Assembly (NCBI GenBank): GCA_050084985.1 | Contig: JBITNC010000001.1 | Span: 209,808,001 to 209,872,000 of the forward strand | Source of the DNA: Nageia nagi | Taxonomy: Eukaryota; Pinophyta | Length of the DNA: 64,000 bases | Reading direction: 5' to 3' | Shown here: one piece after another, positions 22,401 to 33,539 of the stretch | Numbering within the stretch: position 1 is the first letter of the stretch | Layout of the letters: the number at the start of each line of letters is the position of its first letter | Translations under genes and position numbers: made by a program | Notes under the pieces: generated by a model | The model's input: only the letters and a program-made list of their open reading frames with translations | The model's database searches: none | What the model was told of the DNA's origin: nothing

Positions 22401-23000
22401 ATAAACACGCATGTGCTCTAAAGAATTAATACATTTTTCATCTAAAAGTAATAACTGGTCTAAGCGAGTTTGTCTTGCTTCCTTGTCAGCATTCTGCTCA
22501 CTTAGGTTTACTCTGAGAGATGGTATCTCAAGCTCTATGGGTAGGATGGCTTCTATTCCATAAACTAAAGAGAATGGCGTTGCCCCAATGGGAGTATGTA
22601 CACTAGTATGATAAGCCCATAAGGCTTTCAGTATATGCATATGCCAATCTTTATGAGAATCATCTACTATTTTTGCTAAAATGTTCCAAATAGTTTTGTT
22701 AGTAGCTTTTGCCTTTCCATTACCTTGTTCACATCGAGAATCATCAAAGTGTATTGTCATATCCCACTCATCTTCGAGTTCTATAGGTATTTCAATTTCA
22801 TCTAGTTGAAATATCCCATCATCGAGTAATTCAATGACAAGTGGTTTATTATCTTGTAATGGAGCATCAGTGAGATAGTCAGCAATTACTTGTCCTTTTA
22901 TTGATTTTTGTCCAATAAAATGCAAATCAAATTTAGTTAGGTGCATTATCCACTTTGCAGTTCTTGAATTTTGATAGGTTTTATTCATCATATATTTCAA
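22383..23000 (-). pseudogene. RE-B deletion fusion: second RNase H start joined to integrase tail
   Basis: A 205-codon stretch begins in the RNase H/second RNase H linker (MKYMMNKTYQNSRTAKWIMH), reaches the first catalytic part FDDSRCEQGNG (FDGS in RE-A; the Gly is changed to Asp), then jumps directly into KAKATNKTIWNILAKIVDD of integrase. Compared with RE-A, 1,143 bp are gone (RE-A 238-1381), removing most of the second RNase H, the integrase zinc site and two catalytic Asp residues. The joint at 22718-22727 (CCATTACCTT) is a short sequence present at both RE-A endpoints. Confidence 0.9.
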
Positions 23001-23015
23001 GGGGTCTACACATGC

Positions 23016-23258
23016 TTAATCATACGTTGTATGATTAAGCATGTAATGCTGGAGCTTTTTAGTAGCGAAAATGATAGCAAGACATAATTTTTCCAAATAT
23101 ATGTATTTAATCTCATAACTCACAAGTGTTCTACTTAGGTAATATATAGCTTGCTCTTTATTATATTCATTCTTCTGAGCCAGCATTATTCCTAAGGTAG
23201 TCTCAGTAGTAGAAACATATAACAAAAAGGGTATATCTTTTCTAGGTGGACTTAACAC
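23016..23258 (-). pseudogene. RE-B RNase H fragment
   Basis: 80 codons with FLLYVSTTETTLGIMLAQ and QAIYYLSRTLVSYE, equivalent to the first RNase H of RE-A. It is cut off from RT by a stop near 23327 (TATGTCC region) and from the linker at 23013. Confidence 0.8.
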
Positions 23259-23426
23259 AGGAGGAGATGATAAATATCTTTTAATTTCCTCGAAGGCATC
23301 TTGTTGCTCTTTACCCCAATGATATTATGTCCCCTTTTTTAATAGTTTTGTAAATGGTTTGCATTTATCTGAAAGTTGAGCTATAAACCTCTTGATGGCT
23401 TGTAACTTACCCTGTAAACTCTGTAA

Positions 23427-24960
23427 TTATTTAAGATTTGTAGGAGGTGGCATATCTACAACTGCCTTCACTTTATTAGGATCTATTTCAATTCCTTGTC
23501 GAGACACAATAAATCCTAGTAGTTTTCCTGAAGTTACACCAAAAACACACTTTTTTGGATTTAATCTTACTTTATGTTCTAATAATCTATCCAAGACTTT
23601 AATTAGGTCTTTTCCATGATCTATTCGATGTTTGGATCTAACCAACAAATCATCAACATAATCTTCTACTATGTCGTGCATATAATCATGGAATATATAA
23701 GTCATAGCCCTTTGATAAGTTGCCCTAGCATTCTTTAATCCAAAAGGCATAACTTTATAACAAAAGATACCCCACTGAGTTATAAAAGCTATTTTATGTT
23801 GATCTTCAAGAGCTATTTTTATTTGATTATAACTGGAAAAGCCATCCATTAATGATAGCATATCATGTCCTACTGTCGAATCTACTAAGCTATCAATGTT
23901 AGGTAGAGGGAAATCATCTTTGGGACAAGCTTTGTTAAGATCACGAAAATCTATGCATATTCATATTTTTCCACTTGGTTTTTTCATAGGTACCATGTTA
24001 GATATCCAATCTAAATAATCTATAGGTTGTATAAATTTAGCTTCTAATAATTTCTGAAGTTCTTCTTTTACCATTAATGCTATAGTAGGATGCATCTTAC
24101 GTAATTTCTGTTTAACTAGTTTAGCATCAGACTTTAAGGCTAAATTATGCACTACTAGTTTAGGGTCTATTCCAGGCATGTCTACATATGACCATGTGAA
24201 TACCTTTTCCCATTCTTCTAATAAGGTTATAATCTCATCTTGCTCAGTTTTCATGAGATTTTCTCCTAATTGAATTATTTTGGGATTCTGAGGGTCATTA
24301 CTGATATTTATTTCTAAGACCTTTTCAATAAGCATATGCGATCCTTCTTCTAATTGATTCAGTACTGGTATCCAACCATTATTGTTAATGCTATATTCTT
24401 CATCACATTCTTGAATTTGCTCATTCGTGCATACTTGATCTTTATAGGAATCAAATATGTAATCTACATTTTTGAATTCGTGTACAAAAGGGTTGGATGA
24501 TATAAGAGAAAAATTGGCAATTATTTCATCTGTAGGAGTATCGACTATTATTCTGATTAAATCATGATTTTCATTGGCTTCATCTATTTGTTCACTATTT
24601 TGATCTTCAATATCATTCTCTTTTATTATAACCATATTTACTGATGGTATATCGAAACATGAACTAATTGATGATTCGACATTTTTATTTATTTTTTCTT
24701 GTATATCACTTGGTGAGCATGAATGGTTCTAGGGTGGCTCAGTATTATTTATGAAGAGCACTTTGACCCCTTCTAAGACATCCATTTCACTTAACTGTTC
24801 TTCTCTTATATCAATACTTTCTTGTACTATGGATTCTTTCTCTAAAATCTCTTCACTATAATCCAAATTCTCTTCTTCTGAATTCTCTAATTTAGTAAGA
24901 ATTTGACATTCATTTTGATAACCTAATCCCCTTTTATCAGTGGGATATTGATATTGTAAT
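23427..24960 (-). pseudogene. RE-B reverse transcriptase and upstream linker
   Basis: The RT core (23427-23861) has SLMDGFSSYNQI, MPFGLKN and catalytic YVDD. The upstream stretch (23961-24635) holds the acidic linker and the RT N-terminus with WSYVDMPGIDPKLVVHNLAL. The two are separated by a stop near 23959 (TGA in the IRIGIDF region, Arg codon in RE-A). It matches RE-A 2150-3640 closely. Confidence 0.85.
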
Positions 24961-24971
24961 ATAATGATGTC

Positions 24972-26146
24972 TCATGGACCTTGTTCATACCGACCCAATC
25001 CTCGTCCTTGCCAATTACATTTATTAAAATAGTTTAAGACAAAAGTTCTTGAACAAGGTGATAAATATTTCATATCATTATCAAAATTTCCTTCATAAGT
25101 TTGATTGGGTATTGTTGACATCGGATCTACTATTCCCACATAGATAAACATGGTCTGATTAGGTACTTCCCCTAAAGGCACTATTTGTCCAATCACACTA
25201 GGTGATTCAGATGCTTTACCCTCTTCTTATAATGATGGTATATTAAATACCACATCATCTACATCGTATTCTCCCATCCCTAAATCCGTTAATTTAACTT
25301 TCACTGGATATACACTAGATGAGTCATTATTAGATGTAGTATTCACTTGTTTTGATGAAGAAGCTCCATATTTTTTGTCTAAAGTCTTAGCAACCCTTTC
25401 CCAAGCATTTTATCCTGTATAGCTATATCACTTTTTCCTTTTATGACTTCAGATTGATTTGTATTCTTGTTCATCAATGTGGTTGATAAGTTAGGAGATG
25501 GTAATGTCACTTTACTTGGATCCAAAATTAAATTACAATGCGAATAAGGGTTGAGATCTCTAAACACACAATGAACTTTATCTTTGTAGATGTATTTTAA
25601 ACATCCATGGTAAGTTGATGGGACACATTGCATTTCTCTAATCCATGGATGTCCTAAAAGAATGTTATATTGTATGATATTTCCTTCAATTATATGTAAT
25701 AAAGTTTGCACGGTCTTAGCCCCTACTGTAATCGGTAGCATGATTGATCCCAAAGTTGAACATACTGCATCATTAAATACCCTAATTTGTAAAGAAGGAG
25801 CTAAGATAAGTGAATCTGACAAATTCAAATTTTTATATGCAACCTCTGAGATTATATTTATAGTTGACCCTTCATCTATCAGAATTCTTTTAAACAATTT
25901 CCCATCTACTTTACCCATTATATGTAGAGGTGGATCAAGACCGCCTTGTCCATCATTTTTTAATCTTTCTTGTTCGTAGAAGGTAATACTAGGTTGTTGA
26001 GTTATCTTCAAACTTTCAATTATTGAAATGAAATTATCAGGGTTACTAATATCCACTTGAATTTCTTGTAGAATTTGATTCATAGCTTCCCTATAACTCC
26101 CAGACTGTTGTAATAGCTCAAATAAAGTCATCTTAATCAGAGACAT
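24972..26146 (-). pseudogene. RE-B aspartic protease, frameshifted
   Basis: 25379-26146 carries RILIDEGSTINIISE and ILLGHPWIREM, the protease signature and its second half. A 1-bp deletion near 25408 compared with RE-A (GCATTTTATC against GCATCTTTATC) shifts the frame; the C-terminal part resumes at 24972-25196 and ends GRYEQGP at a TGA also found in RE-A. Confidence 0.82.
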
Positions 26147-26275
26147 CTTTAATTGTCATTGAAGAGCACCCTTTATCAAAACCTTAGGTTGTTATGGAGG
26201 AGGTATAGGTTGTATATTACTTGGATTTGATATCAATTGATTTTTTTGTGGGTTATCTTGTTTATCTTGATATTG

Positions 26276-28937
26276 TTATGCTCTTGTAGCTATACCAATC
26301 ATGTGTATTGAATCATCTATAGTCCCTATAAATGGTGTATCCTTATCATTACATGTATAGTTCATTTGATTTGGGATAATCACCACATTATTAGCCTGAT
26401 GTGAAGGTAAGGGATTTTGATATATCCCTAAATTTTGATTTGGAGGCACAACTATACTATCCACATCTATTTTCCCACCATCTATCAAGTCTTGAATTTT
26501 ATGCTGTAAAGTTTGACATCTGTCCCTTTTGTCTATGATAAGCACAAAATTCATTCTCTCTATACCATTTTTTCCCTTTAGCATTAGGATTCTTTGGTTT
26601 TATTTTAGGTAATGTAATCATACCATTATCACATAATTTTTTAAGTATCTCAGATAATGGTTCTGATAATGGGGTAAAATTTCTCTTAGGCTTAGGTTCA
26701 ACATTTTCTTTGATTTTTGGAGCTTGACCAGAATCTTCCATCATAGCTAGTTTATTACTTTGTGGTTGTTTACTAGTATTCTCATGTTGATTACCCTTCT
26801 TGTATTCCTTCTTCTTGAGTTTCAATTCTCCATCTTGAATTTTAACTCTTTCTATAACTACTGCCTATGCAATAGCTTATTCAAAAGTCTTATGTTGTTG
26901 AATTTGGAGAACACTAGCTATTGGTCTTAGACAACTTTGACTAAACAATTTAACCAATTCTTCTTGTGGTATTGTATAAGGCATACTAGTAAGTATAGCT
27001 CACCATCTTGAGATGTAATCTTGTATGGTTTCATCAAAAAATTGTTGTAATCTTGTAAGATCTATAATGAAAGATTTTTCTTTAATATTGATTCTAAAAT
27101 GCTCAAGAAATTGATCAGCCAATTGTTCAAATGTATATAAACTATGCATAGGTAAACCATTATACCAATCCAAAGCTTGACCTGCAAGCATCATGGGGAA
27201 CATACGTAACATCAATGAGTCATCATTGGCTATCTGATAACTAGAAAATGCGAATTTTCTCAAGTGTTCTTTGGGATCTTCTCTTCCTTTAAATGGTTCT
27301 ATTTTAGGAAGTTCAAACCTATAAGGTAATTTCTTTTTCGAAACACTTGGATGAATAGGCTCATTACAAATGTTCTTATAATTTAACTTCTTAAGCCCTT
27401 GAACATTCATCTCTTGATTCATAAAATCCTTCAAAAAATCTTCTAATTCCTTATCAGTTCTTCGACCTTGAGTATGTCTATGATGTCTTCGAGTATTCGG
27501 ATCCTTTTCTAAGATTGATTTTGACATGTGAGACTCATAGTCAGAAGGAAATTCTGATGGTGGTGGGGGCAATATTTTAAGAGGTGACTGATGTTGTAGA
27601 CTAGGGATTTAGGAGGTTCTTGGTATATACTTTTTCTGTATAACTCTTTTCCTTTGTAATCAGGTTGTTTCATTTGCTTTTGAGTTTGTTCCACCCAACT
27701 TTTAATAGATTCTTGCTTTTGTTTATCATATAATCTTTGTAATTCTAGTTCTTTATCCCTCTTCTTTTGTAACAAAATGGCTACCTCTTTATCCCTTGCC
27801 TCTTGTCTATCTAAGTAAGGATCTCGATATCTCCGTATTTGACTTCCTTCAAGAGTTTCGGGTTTCCAATTTTTAATTCTTTGATATTCCTCCCACTGTC
27901 TTTATTTTTCTTTCTCCATACGTAGATGTTGCTCTCTTTTGATTTTTTCTTTTTCTAATTCTTCAAGTTGTAATTCTCTTAAACGTAGTTGAATCTCATG
28001 CTCTTTATGAAGTCTTTTCTTTTCTTGTTCCAAGAATTCACTTCTCTCTTTGTTTATTTGTTCTTATTCTATTAATTTCTTTTTATCCCTCAAAAGTTTA
28101 TCTTCCATTTCTTTTAATTTATCTTCTTGTTCTTGAATTTTAAGGACTTCATTATTTCTTCTATTTTCTTCCTCTAGGAGATATTGCATCTCCATGGCCC
28201 TTTTAATCTCATCGACATATACTTCCGTGAATCTTTGACCCATTTTTGTTGTATATAATCGTCTTCATTCTTTTAGTTCTTCAAAAGAAGGTATCTCTTC
28301 TACTGCAAACTTAGATGTCCTTCTATCTAATTTTCCCTTTGAAGAGTAAGATTTTTCCATTTGCTTTATTGAAGGAGCTCTTTGAGATAAATTACTTGTA
28401 AGTATTGCTACTTAATTTTTTCCTAATTCAAGAGATTTATGAGAAAGAGGAAGTCCTTCTTTTCTAATCAAAGAACTGACTATTCGACCATATGGTAATT
28501 GATGAATGACTCTATCATAGATAACTTTATACGGTTCAGTCTCTAGTACTACTATGGTTCCATCCTGAGATCTATTCTCATCAATTTCTAAGTTATGACA
28601 CCTTTGATCTCATTTTTCTACATCTCCTGGTACACTAGAAGACATCTTAGGAATATCTCTATGATTGGCTAGACAACGATGAATTTCAATTAACTCTTCA
28701 TCTAACACTTGCATTCTAGACTTAGTAATATGATCCTCTATACCTTGTCTTTGCAATTTAGATTGATCATAATCCCAATCTTTATCTTCACCTTCATAAT
28801 GACCTATCCGTGAATCTGATTCATCTAAAAGAGGTGGCCTCCTAACCAAAGACTCTATCAAATCCATATTATCTGTATCTATTTCTTGTATTTCAAATGG
28901 GTATTCTTGTATTTCCTTAGCGGCCATACTTCTAGTT
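26276..28937 (-). pseudogene. RE-B gag
   Basis: Starts MVQTRSMAAKEIQEYP near 28942. The charged, likely coiled-coil N-terminal region (27780-28600) is full of stops. The capsid part is at 27000-27572 (LPKIEPFKGREDPKEHL, LAGQALDWYNGLP) and 26499-26825 continues to CAYHRQKGQ. There a deletion of about 10 bp against RE-A removes the GHNTNKC half of the zinc knuckle and shifts into the frame of 26276-26584. A frameshift is also present near 27605. Confidence 0.82.
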
Positions 28938-30060
28938 TGAACCATTATAAACAAACATCGTAAAAAGAGAACTTAATTTTTATCTTTTGTATTATGTTTT
29001 CGAGAAAATAATTTGATGCACAAACATCCTACATGCAAATTTACTTCTAATGATGTGATTATCTTTTTAACCTTTTCACATATTTTTAATGTCTGAGTTA
29101 AATGAACGAAATGAGTTGTCCACTTTTAGTCTTTTAATTTTCCTAATTTGTTTTGACTAGTCAAGTGTTAAACAAGGTAGGTTGGGTAATTCTAAGTAAT
29201 GTTTACAAGCTTCTATGACTTTTGGCTTGGTTCTATAAGAGTCTCCTTTTTTGACTCCTACCTAAAGGAGAGTCACCTTGGTAATCACCTCCAAGTGTGA
29301 CTGGCTCTATGGCTTCAAGTGTGTTATGTCGGGGGGTACAAAGAAGTAAGAATTAATGGTTAGTAGTGACATCCAACTTGTTAATGTTCAATTATATCCT
29401 TTAAGGCCTTATGAAATGCAATTTAAACAAGTAAGATGCAATTATGCATACTACCCTCCCCAACATTCATGTCCATTCATTTATCTTATCTTAGTGTGAT
29501 ACAATCAAAAGTTTATTATAAGATGGATCTTGACCTTAATAAACCCCGTTGTTCTTTTTTATTTATAATGTGGTTCATTATCCAACCTCTTAATGATGTT
29601 CATTAACCCCTTCCAGCTGTGGAAGTATTATGTGTAGATAAATTAATTAAATGTGGTTCAATTACTCCTCCAAGGGTACCCTCCCTTTGACCTCCAATGG
29701 AGTGGTAAGGGCAGACCTCTTCAAGAGTGTTAATGTGAAGTAAATTTCCAAGTAAGATGTGAATAAATTTTACCTCTTTCACTTAACTTATTTTTTATTA
29801 CTTAAGATCGCTCGAAGCACAAAAGTGAGAGCATACTTTGTTACGTGAAAGTACTTAGTGTATTCGAATCCACCCAATTCATTAACCTTTTATTGTGATT
29901 TGTACTATCCAAAACCCTGATTTATTTTCCTTAAGCTCATTCCAAATTAAGTGTGATTCATTTACCTCTTCCAATTGTGGAAGTATTATATGTAGTAAAT
30001 TGCCTCCTCTTACTAGTAAGAGGTCATTAGATGTAGATGAATTAACCCAATTAATTATAG

Positions 30061-30440
30061 TGTGTGTGAAAGAAAAGAAAAGTTAATTTACCCCTTCTTA
30101 TCAAGTCTATTCTGGTCACCTTAGATCGCTCGAAGCGCAAAGGGAGAGCATAAGTAGACAAGATAAAAAGTATTAATGTGTATGTATTATGAGATTGAAG
30201 GAAAAGAAAAGTTAATTTACCCCTTCTTATCAAGTCTATTCTGGTCACCTTAGATCGCACGAAGCGCAAAGGGAGAGCATAAGTAGACAAGATAAAAAGT
30301 ATTAATGTGTATGTAGTGTGAGAGTGAAGGAAAAGAAAAGTTAATTTACCCCTTCTTATCAAGTCTATTCTGGTCACCTTAGATCGCACTAAGCGCAAAG
30401 GGAGAGCATAAGTAGGCAAGATAAAAAGTATTAATGTTTA
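30061..30440. repeat. 129-bp tandem repeat, 3 units, in RE-B leader
   Basis: AGTTAATTTA recurs at 30081, 30210 and 30339. Each unit ends in AAAAAGTATTAATGT. The block is single copy in RE-A (8510-8620) and in RE-C (about 31910-32010). Confidence 0.93.
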
Positions 30441-30639
30441 TGTGCCCTTCACCTAAAGCATGAAAGTAAATACATAACTTCATACATAAAGTAAATTAAT
30501 AAAAGATATGCATTTAATCTTTTCTACCCATTCTTATATGCACTCTAAGTAAAGGAATCACACTCAAAAAAAAAATTTCATAACATAATTTCATTTTACT
30601 TTTTCCAGAAATAGCAAAAAGAGATAAAATGACTCGGAT

Positions 30640-30800
30640 ATGAGTCACTGACATTTAGATAGGGAACACTGGCATTTAGATAGGGAATGTTGGTGTTTAA
30701 TGATAGTTGTTGGCATTTAATGATAGTCGCTGGCATTTAGATAGGGAATGCTAGCATTTAATGATATTCGCTAGCATTCGATACCAATCATCGGCATTTC
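30640..30800. repeat. Degenerate GGCATTTAGATAGGGAA repeat cluster
   Basis: About eight copies of a 12-18 bp motif around GGCATT, such as CTGGCATTTAGATAGGGAA, GTCGCTGGCATTTAG, TTCGCTAGCATTCGATA and CATCGGCATTTC. They resemble the CpG motif of the LTR at 15566-15650. Confidence 0.75.
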
Positions 30801-30921
30801 TGCAACAAATTCCTGAAAAAGCATAGAACCCAAAATTTGAAGTTAATGCGCAGAAAAATCCAAAAAAATAGAAAACAAAAAGGTAGAATCATAGACAAAA
30901 TATCTCCCTCTCAATAACGGA

Positions 30922-30943
30922 GGGGCCCTCCTTCTAGCGCTAG
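30922..30943 (-). promoter_or_regulatory. RE-B primer-binding region
   Basis: Minus strand TAGCGCTAGAAGGAGGGCC next to the LTR border; RE-A has TGGTGCTAGAAGGAGGGCC. The first bases differ from the expected TGG, perhaps mutated. Confidence 0.7.
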
Positions 30944-30945
30944 AA

Positions 30946-31790
30946 TGTTGCAATGAAAATTGAGCTGGAATATAGAATAACATAAAATAAAAATTACTCT
31001 TCAATCTTCATTGAACCTCAAATGATATAACATAGATAAACATATTGTAATTGTAAGATGATATTCAATCTCAGTTCAAACTACAATTTGCCCTTAGAAG
31101 GGACTTTTACAAATGTATGTGCCAAAATAAGAGTATTAGATCTCCATTGTTTTTGGGTTGCTTGCTTCTCTTCTTGATGTAGACAACCTGTAAATCCTAC
31201 ACACATGCAAGAAACAATAACATCAAAGCATCTATGTGTAACAATGTATTGAAATGAAACTAGCATAAAACAATAAAAGGAATGAGTTCACAAGATTTTG
31301 GTAGCATTACCCTACTTCAAAATTGGGTTCAATTAGGGTCAATTTGGATCATCCATATTGCTTTGTGTTAGCTTGTATTTATAGATTTTCAGGTGAGACA
31401 TTTCAAGGATGGAAAGGGGAAGTGAAGAGCCATCGTAAGTCGTAACTGACCTCCTCTATCCACCTCATCATGGAAGACAAAGTGTTCCAAATTCCTTTTT
31501 TGATTTTTGTTCGGCTATTGCAGATTTGTTGATGTTTGTATATCGAACATCGACATTCACCTCAAAATGCTAGTGTTCGATATGGAACACTAGTTACTGG
31601 TTAACTACATTAAAATGATCGCCTAAAAGTCAAATTTCATCAAAAGGGGGTCATGTGACCATTCATTTTGCATACACTCGATGAGAGCTATCCAATAATA
31701 GGGTTTCTAAACCTATTTTATGTTATCACACCGAGTCATGATTATTCTAATGTTTACTTAGTTTACGAGGGACATTTTTAGGTGTCTACA
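30946..31790 (-). repeat. RE-B 5' LTR (845 bp)
   Basis: Partner of 14991-15835 with identical termini; the CpG-rich tract at 31521-31605 is largely converted to TpG/CpA. Confidence 0.95.
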
Positions 31791-33200
31791 AAGATGGTAG
31801 TTAATGTTAATGATTAAAATGCATTAGTTTAACATTATTATTATTTAATTTTAAAGTTACATTTACTTATTTTTTGGGTAGGTATCATGCAAATCAAAGT
31901 AATTCACTTAATAACTTTTTCTATCACATCCGAATATGCTCTCCCTTTATGCTAAAAAGTGATTTAAGGTGACTAGAATGGATTGGATAAAAAAAGGGGA
32001 AATTAACTTTTACTTTTCCATATCATCATATTAATTTGGTAAATGAATCTACACTAAGTTACTTCCATACTTGGAAGGGGTAATTAACTATTACTAAACT
32101 TAGAATTAACTTAAGGTAAATGAATTAGATTTAAGGTATAATATAACACACTAAATTGGTTAATGAATATGGTGGTAGCATTCAACTATTAAAAAATCTT
32201 TACTTTTCTATTCTTACCATGTTGAGAGGCAATTGAAGGATGATGTGACTTGTAAAGAGAGGAAAATAATTTACTCACATTAATACTCTTACTTGTTTGC
32301 CCTTACCACATTGAAATATGATTTAAGGTTGATGTGACTCATAATGAGGGGGGAAGAAATTACATCAAAATAAAACTTACTCACATTAAAAGGCTCTTCA
32401 CTTGTTTTCCCTTACCATGCTAAAAGGTTATCAAAGGTAGATTGTAACTCATAAGGAGAGGAAATAAACCTCACCTAAATACTTCCACCATTAGAAGAGT
32501 TAATGAACCTCATGGTAATGAATCTCATGAGTTGACTAGATCAAGATATACACTTATTAAAATGTTAATTAAATCACATAAAAGAAAGTTTTAATTAATA
32601 TACACATATGTTTGGGAGGGTTAGAAATTGCATCCATATGTAGTTCATTTTAGTTAAATGCACATTCATAAGGCTTGGTAAAATGAACATCAATGAGTTG
32701 GAGGTCATTACCAACCATTTATTCTTATATTTTTATGCTCCCATTGATAAAATATAATGAGCCTTAGATCCAAAACCTAGAGATGAATATTAGGTTCATA
32801 GGTTAGAAGTCATTATTTTCTACTAAATGACTATTAAAAAGGGGACTATACTTAGATTTAATCACCAAGGTAGTTCTCAATGGCATCCCTTGAACCTCAT
32901 TACACTAAGGGGACTATTTTGAGTACCAAGCTATTACTTAGCCATAGATAGCTTAGTAGGACTACCAATTTACCTTGATTAAATACTTGAATAGATCAAA
33001 CTTTCTAAGAAAACTAAAAAATTAAAATATACAATTCACATCATTTATGTTAAAAGATTAATCAAAAATGAAAAAAAGATAAAAAATGATAATCACATCG
33101 AGAAGGTAAGTATTCATTTAGGTTATTTATGCATTAAATTGTTTTCATGTAAACATAAACTTAAATATAAAAATACAATTGCTATGTTTGATGTTTGCTT
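31791..33200 (+). other. RE-C leader, continued after RE-B
   Basis: ATATGCTCTCCCTTTATGCT and TGATTTAAGGTGACTAGAAT near 31935-31985 are diverged versions of leader blocks of RE-A (8525-8600, opposite strand). A hairpin CTTCCA-TACT-TGGAAG lies at 32062-32077. No coding function. Confidence 0.72.
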
Positions 33201-33539
33201 TCTTTTTATATTTAAAAAAAAAGTAAGAGAAAATGGTGAAAACTCATTCTCAAAAATATTGTCATGAATAAGAGCCATATGATGAACACTATTTATAACA
33301 AAGAGAAAGTCATAGGTATAGTAGGAATCATTTGTTAAGAGAAACTCCTTGAAATATAAATTTTGAAGTTTACTCAAATCCTATTGATGATGATTTAAAA
33401 GTAATCAAATAATTTCCAACATAATTACAAATTCCTAAATCTTCACATGCTTATAGCCTTCCTCTCAATCTAAAATATTTAAGCGATAAATAAATAATAA
33501 ATAATGTAGAAGATAACATAGAAAGGAATATTCCTCTCT

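Larger units (their letters stand above)
28943..30921 (-). other. RE-B 5' leader
   Basis: About 2 kb, longer than in RE-A because of repeats: a triplicated 129-bp block (30061-30440) and a motif cluster at 30640-30800. Leader hairpins are at 29610-29625 and 29968-29983. No coding function seen; the 122-codon open stretch at 30051-30419 is only the 129-bp repeat read through. Confidence 0.75.
14991..31790 (-). mobile_element. RE-B: complete-length Tat-like element nested in RE-C
   Basis: Two 845-bp LTRs (14991-15835 and 30946-31790) enclose, on the minus strand, primer-binding site, leader, gag, protease, RT, RNase H, a deleted second RNase H/integrase, integrase C-terminus and a sense accessory ORF, then a plus-strand PMD gene before the 3' LTR. 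A polypurine tract abuts the 3' LTR. It sits inside the leader of RE-C, whose leader sequence continues on either side. Pol carries a 1.1-kb deletion, so it could move only with help from other copies. Confidence 0.95.

Noticed and set aside
30051-30419. 122-codon minus-strand ORF with internal protein repeats
   Set aside because: Produced by the 129-bp tandem repeat, a multiple of three, in non-coding leader.
31791-33200. Host intergenic DNA to the right of RE-B
   Set aside because: It aligns in order with leader blocks of RE-A and RE-B in the orientation expected for RE-C.
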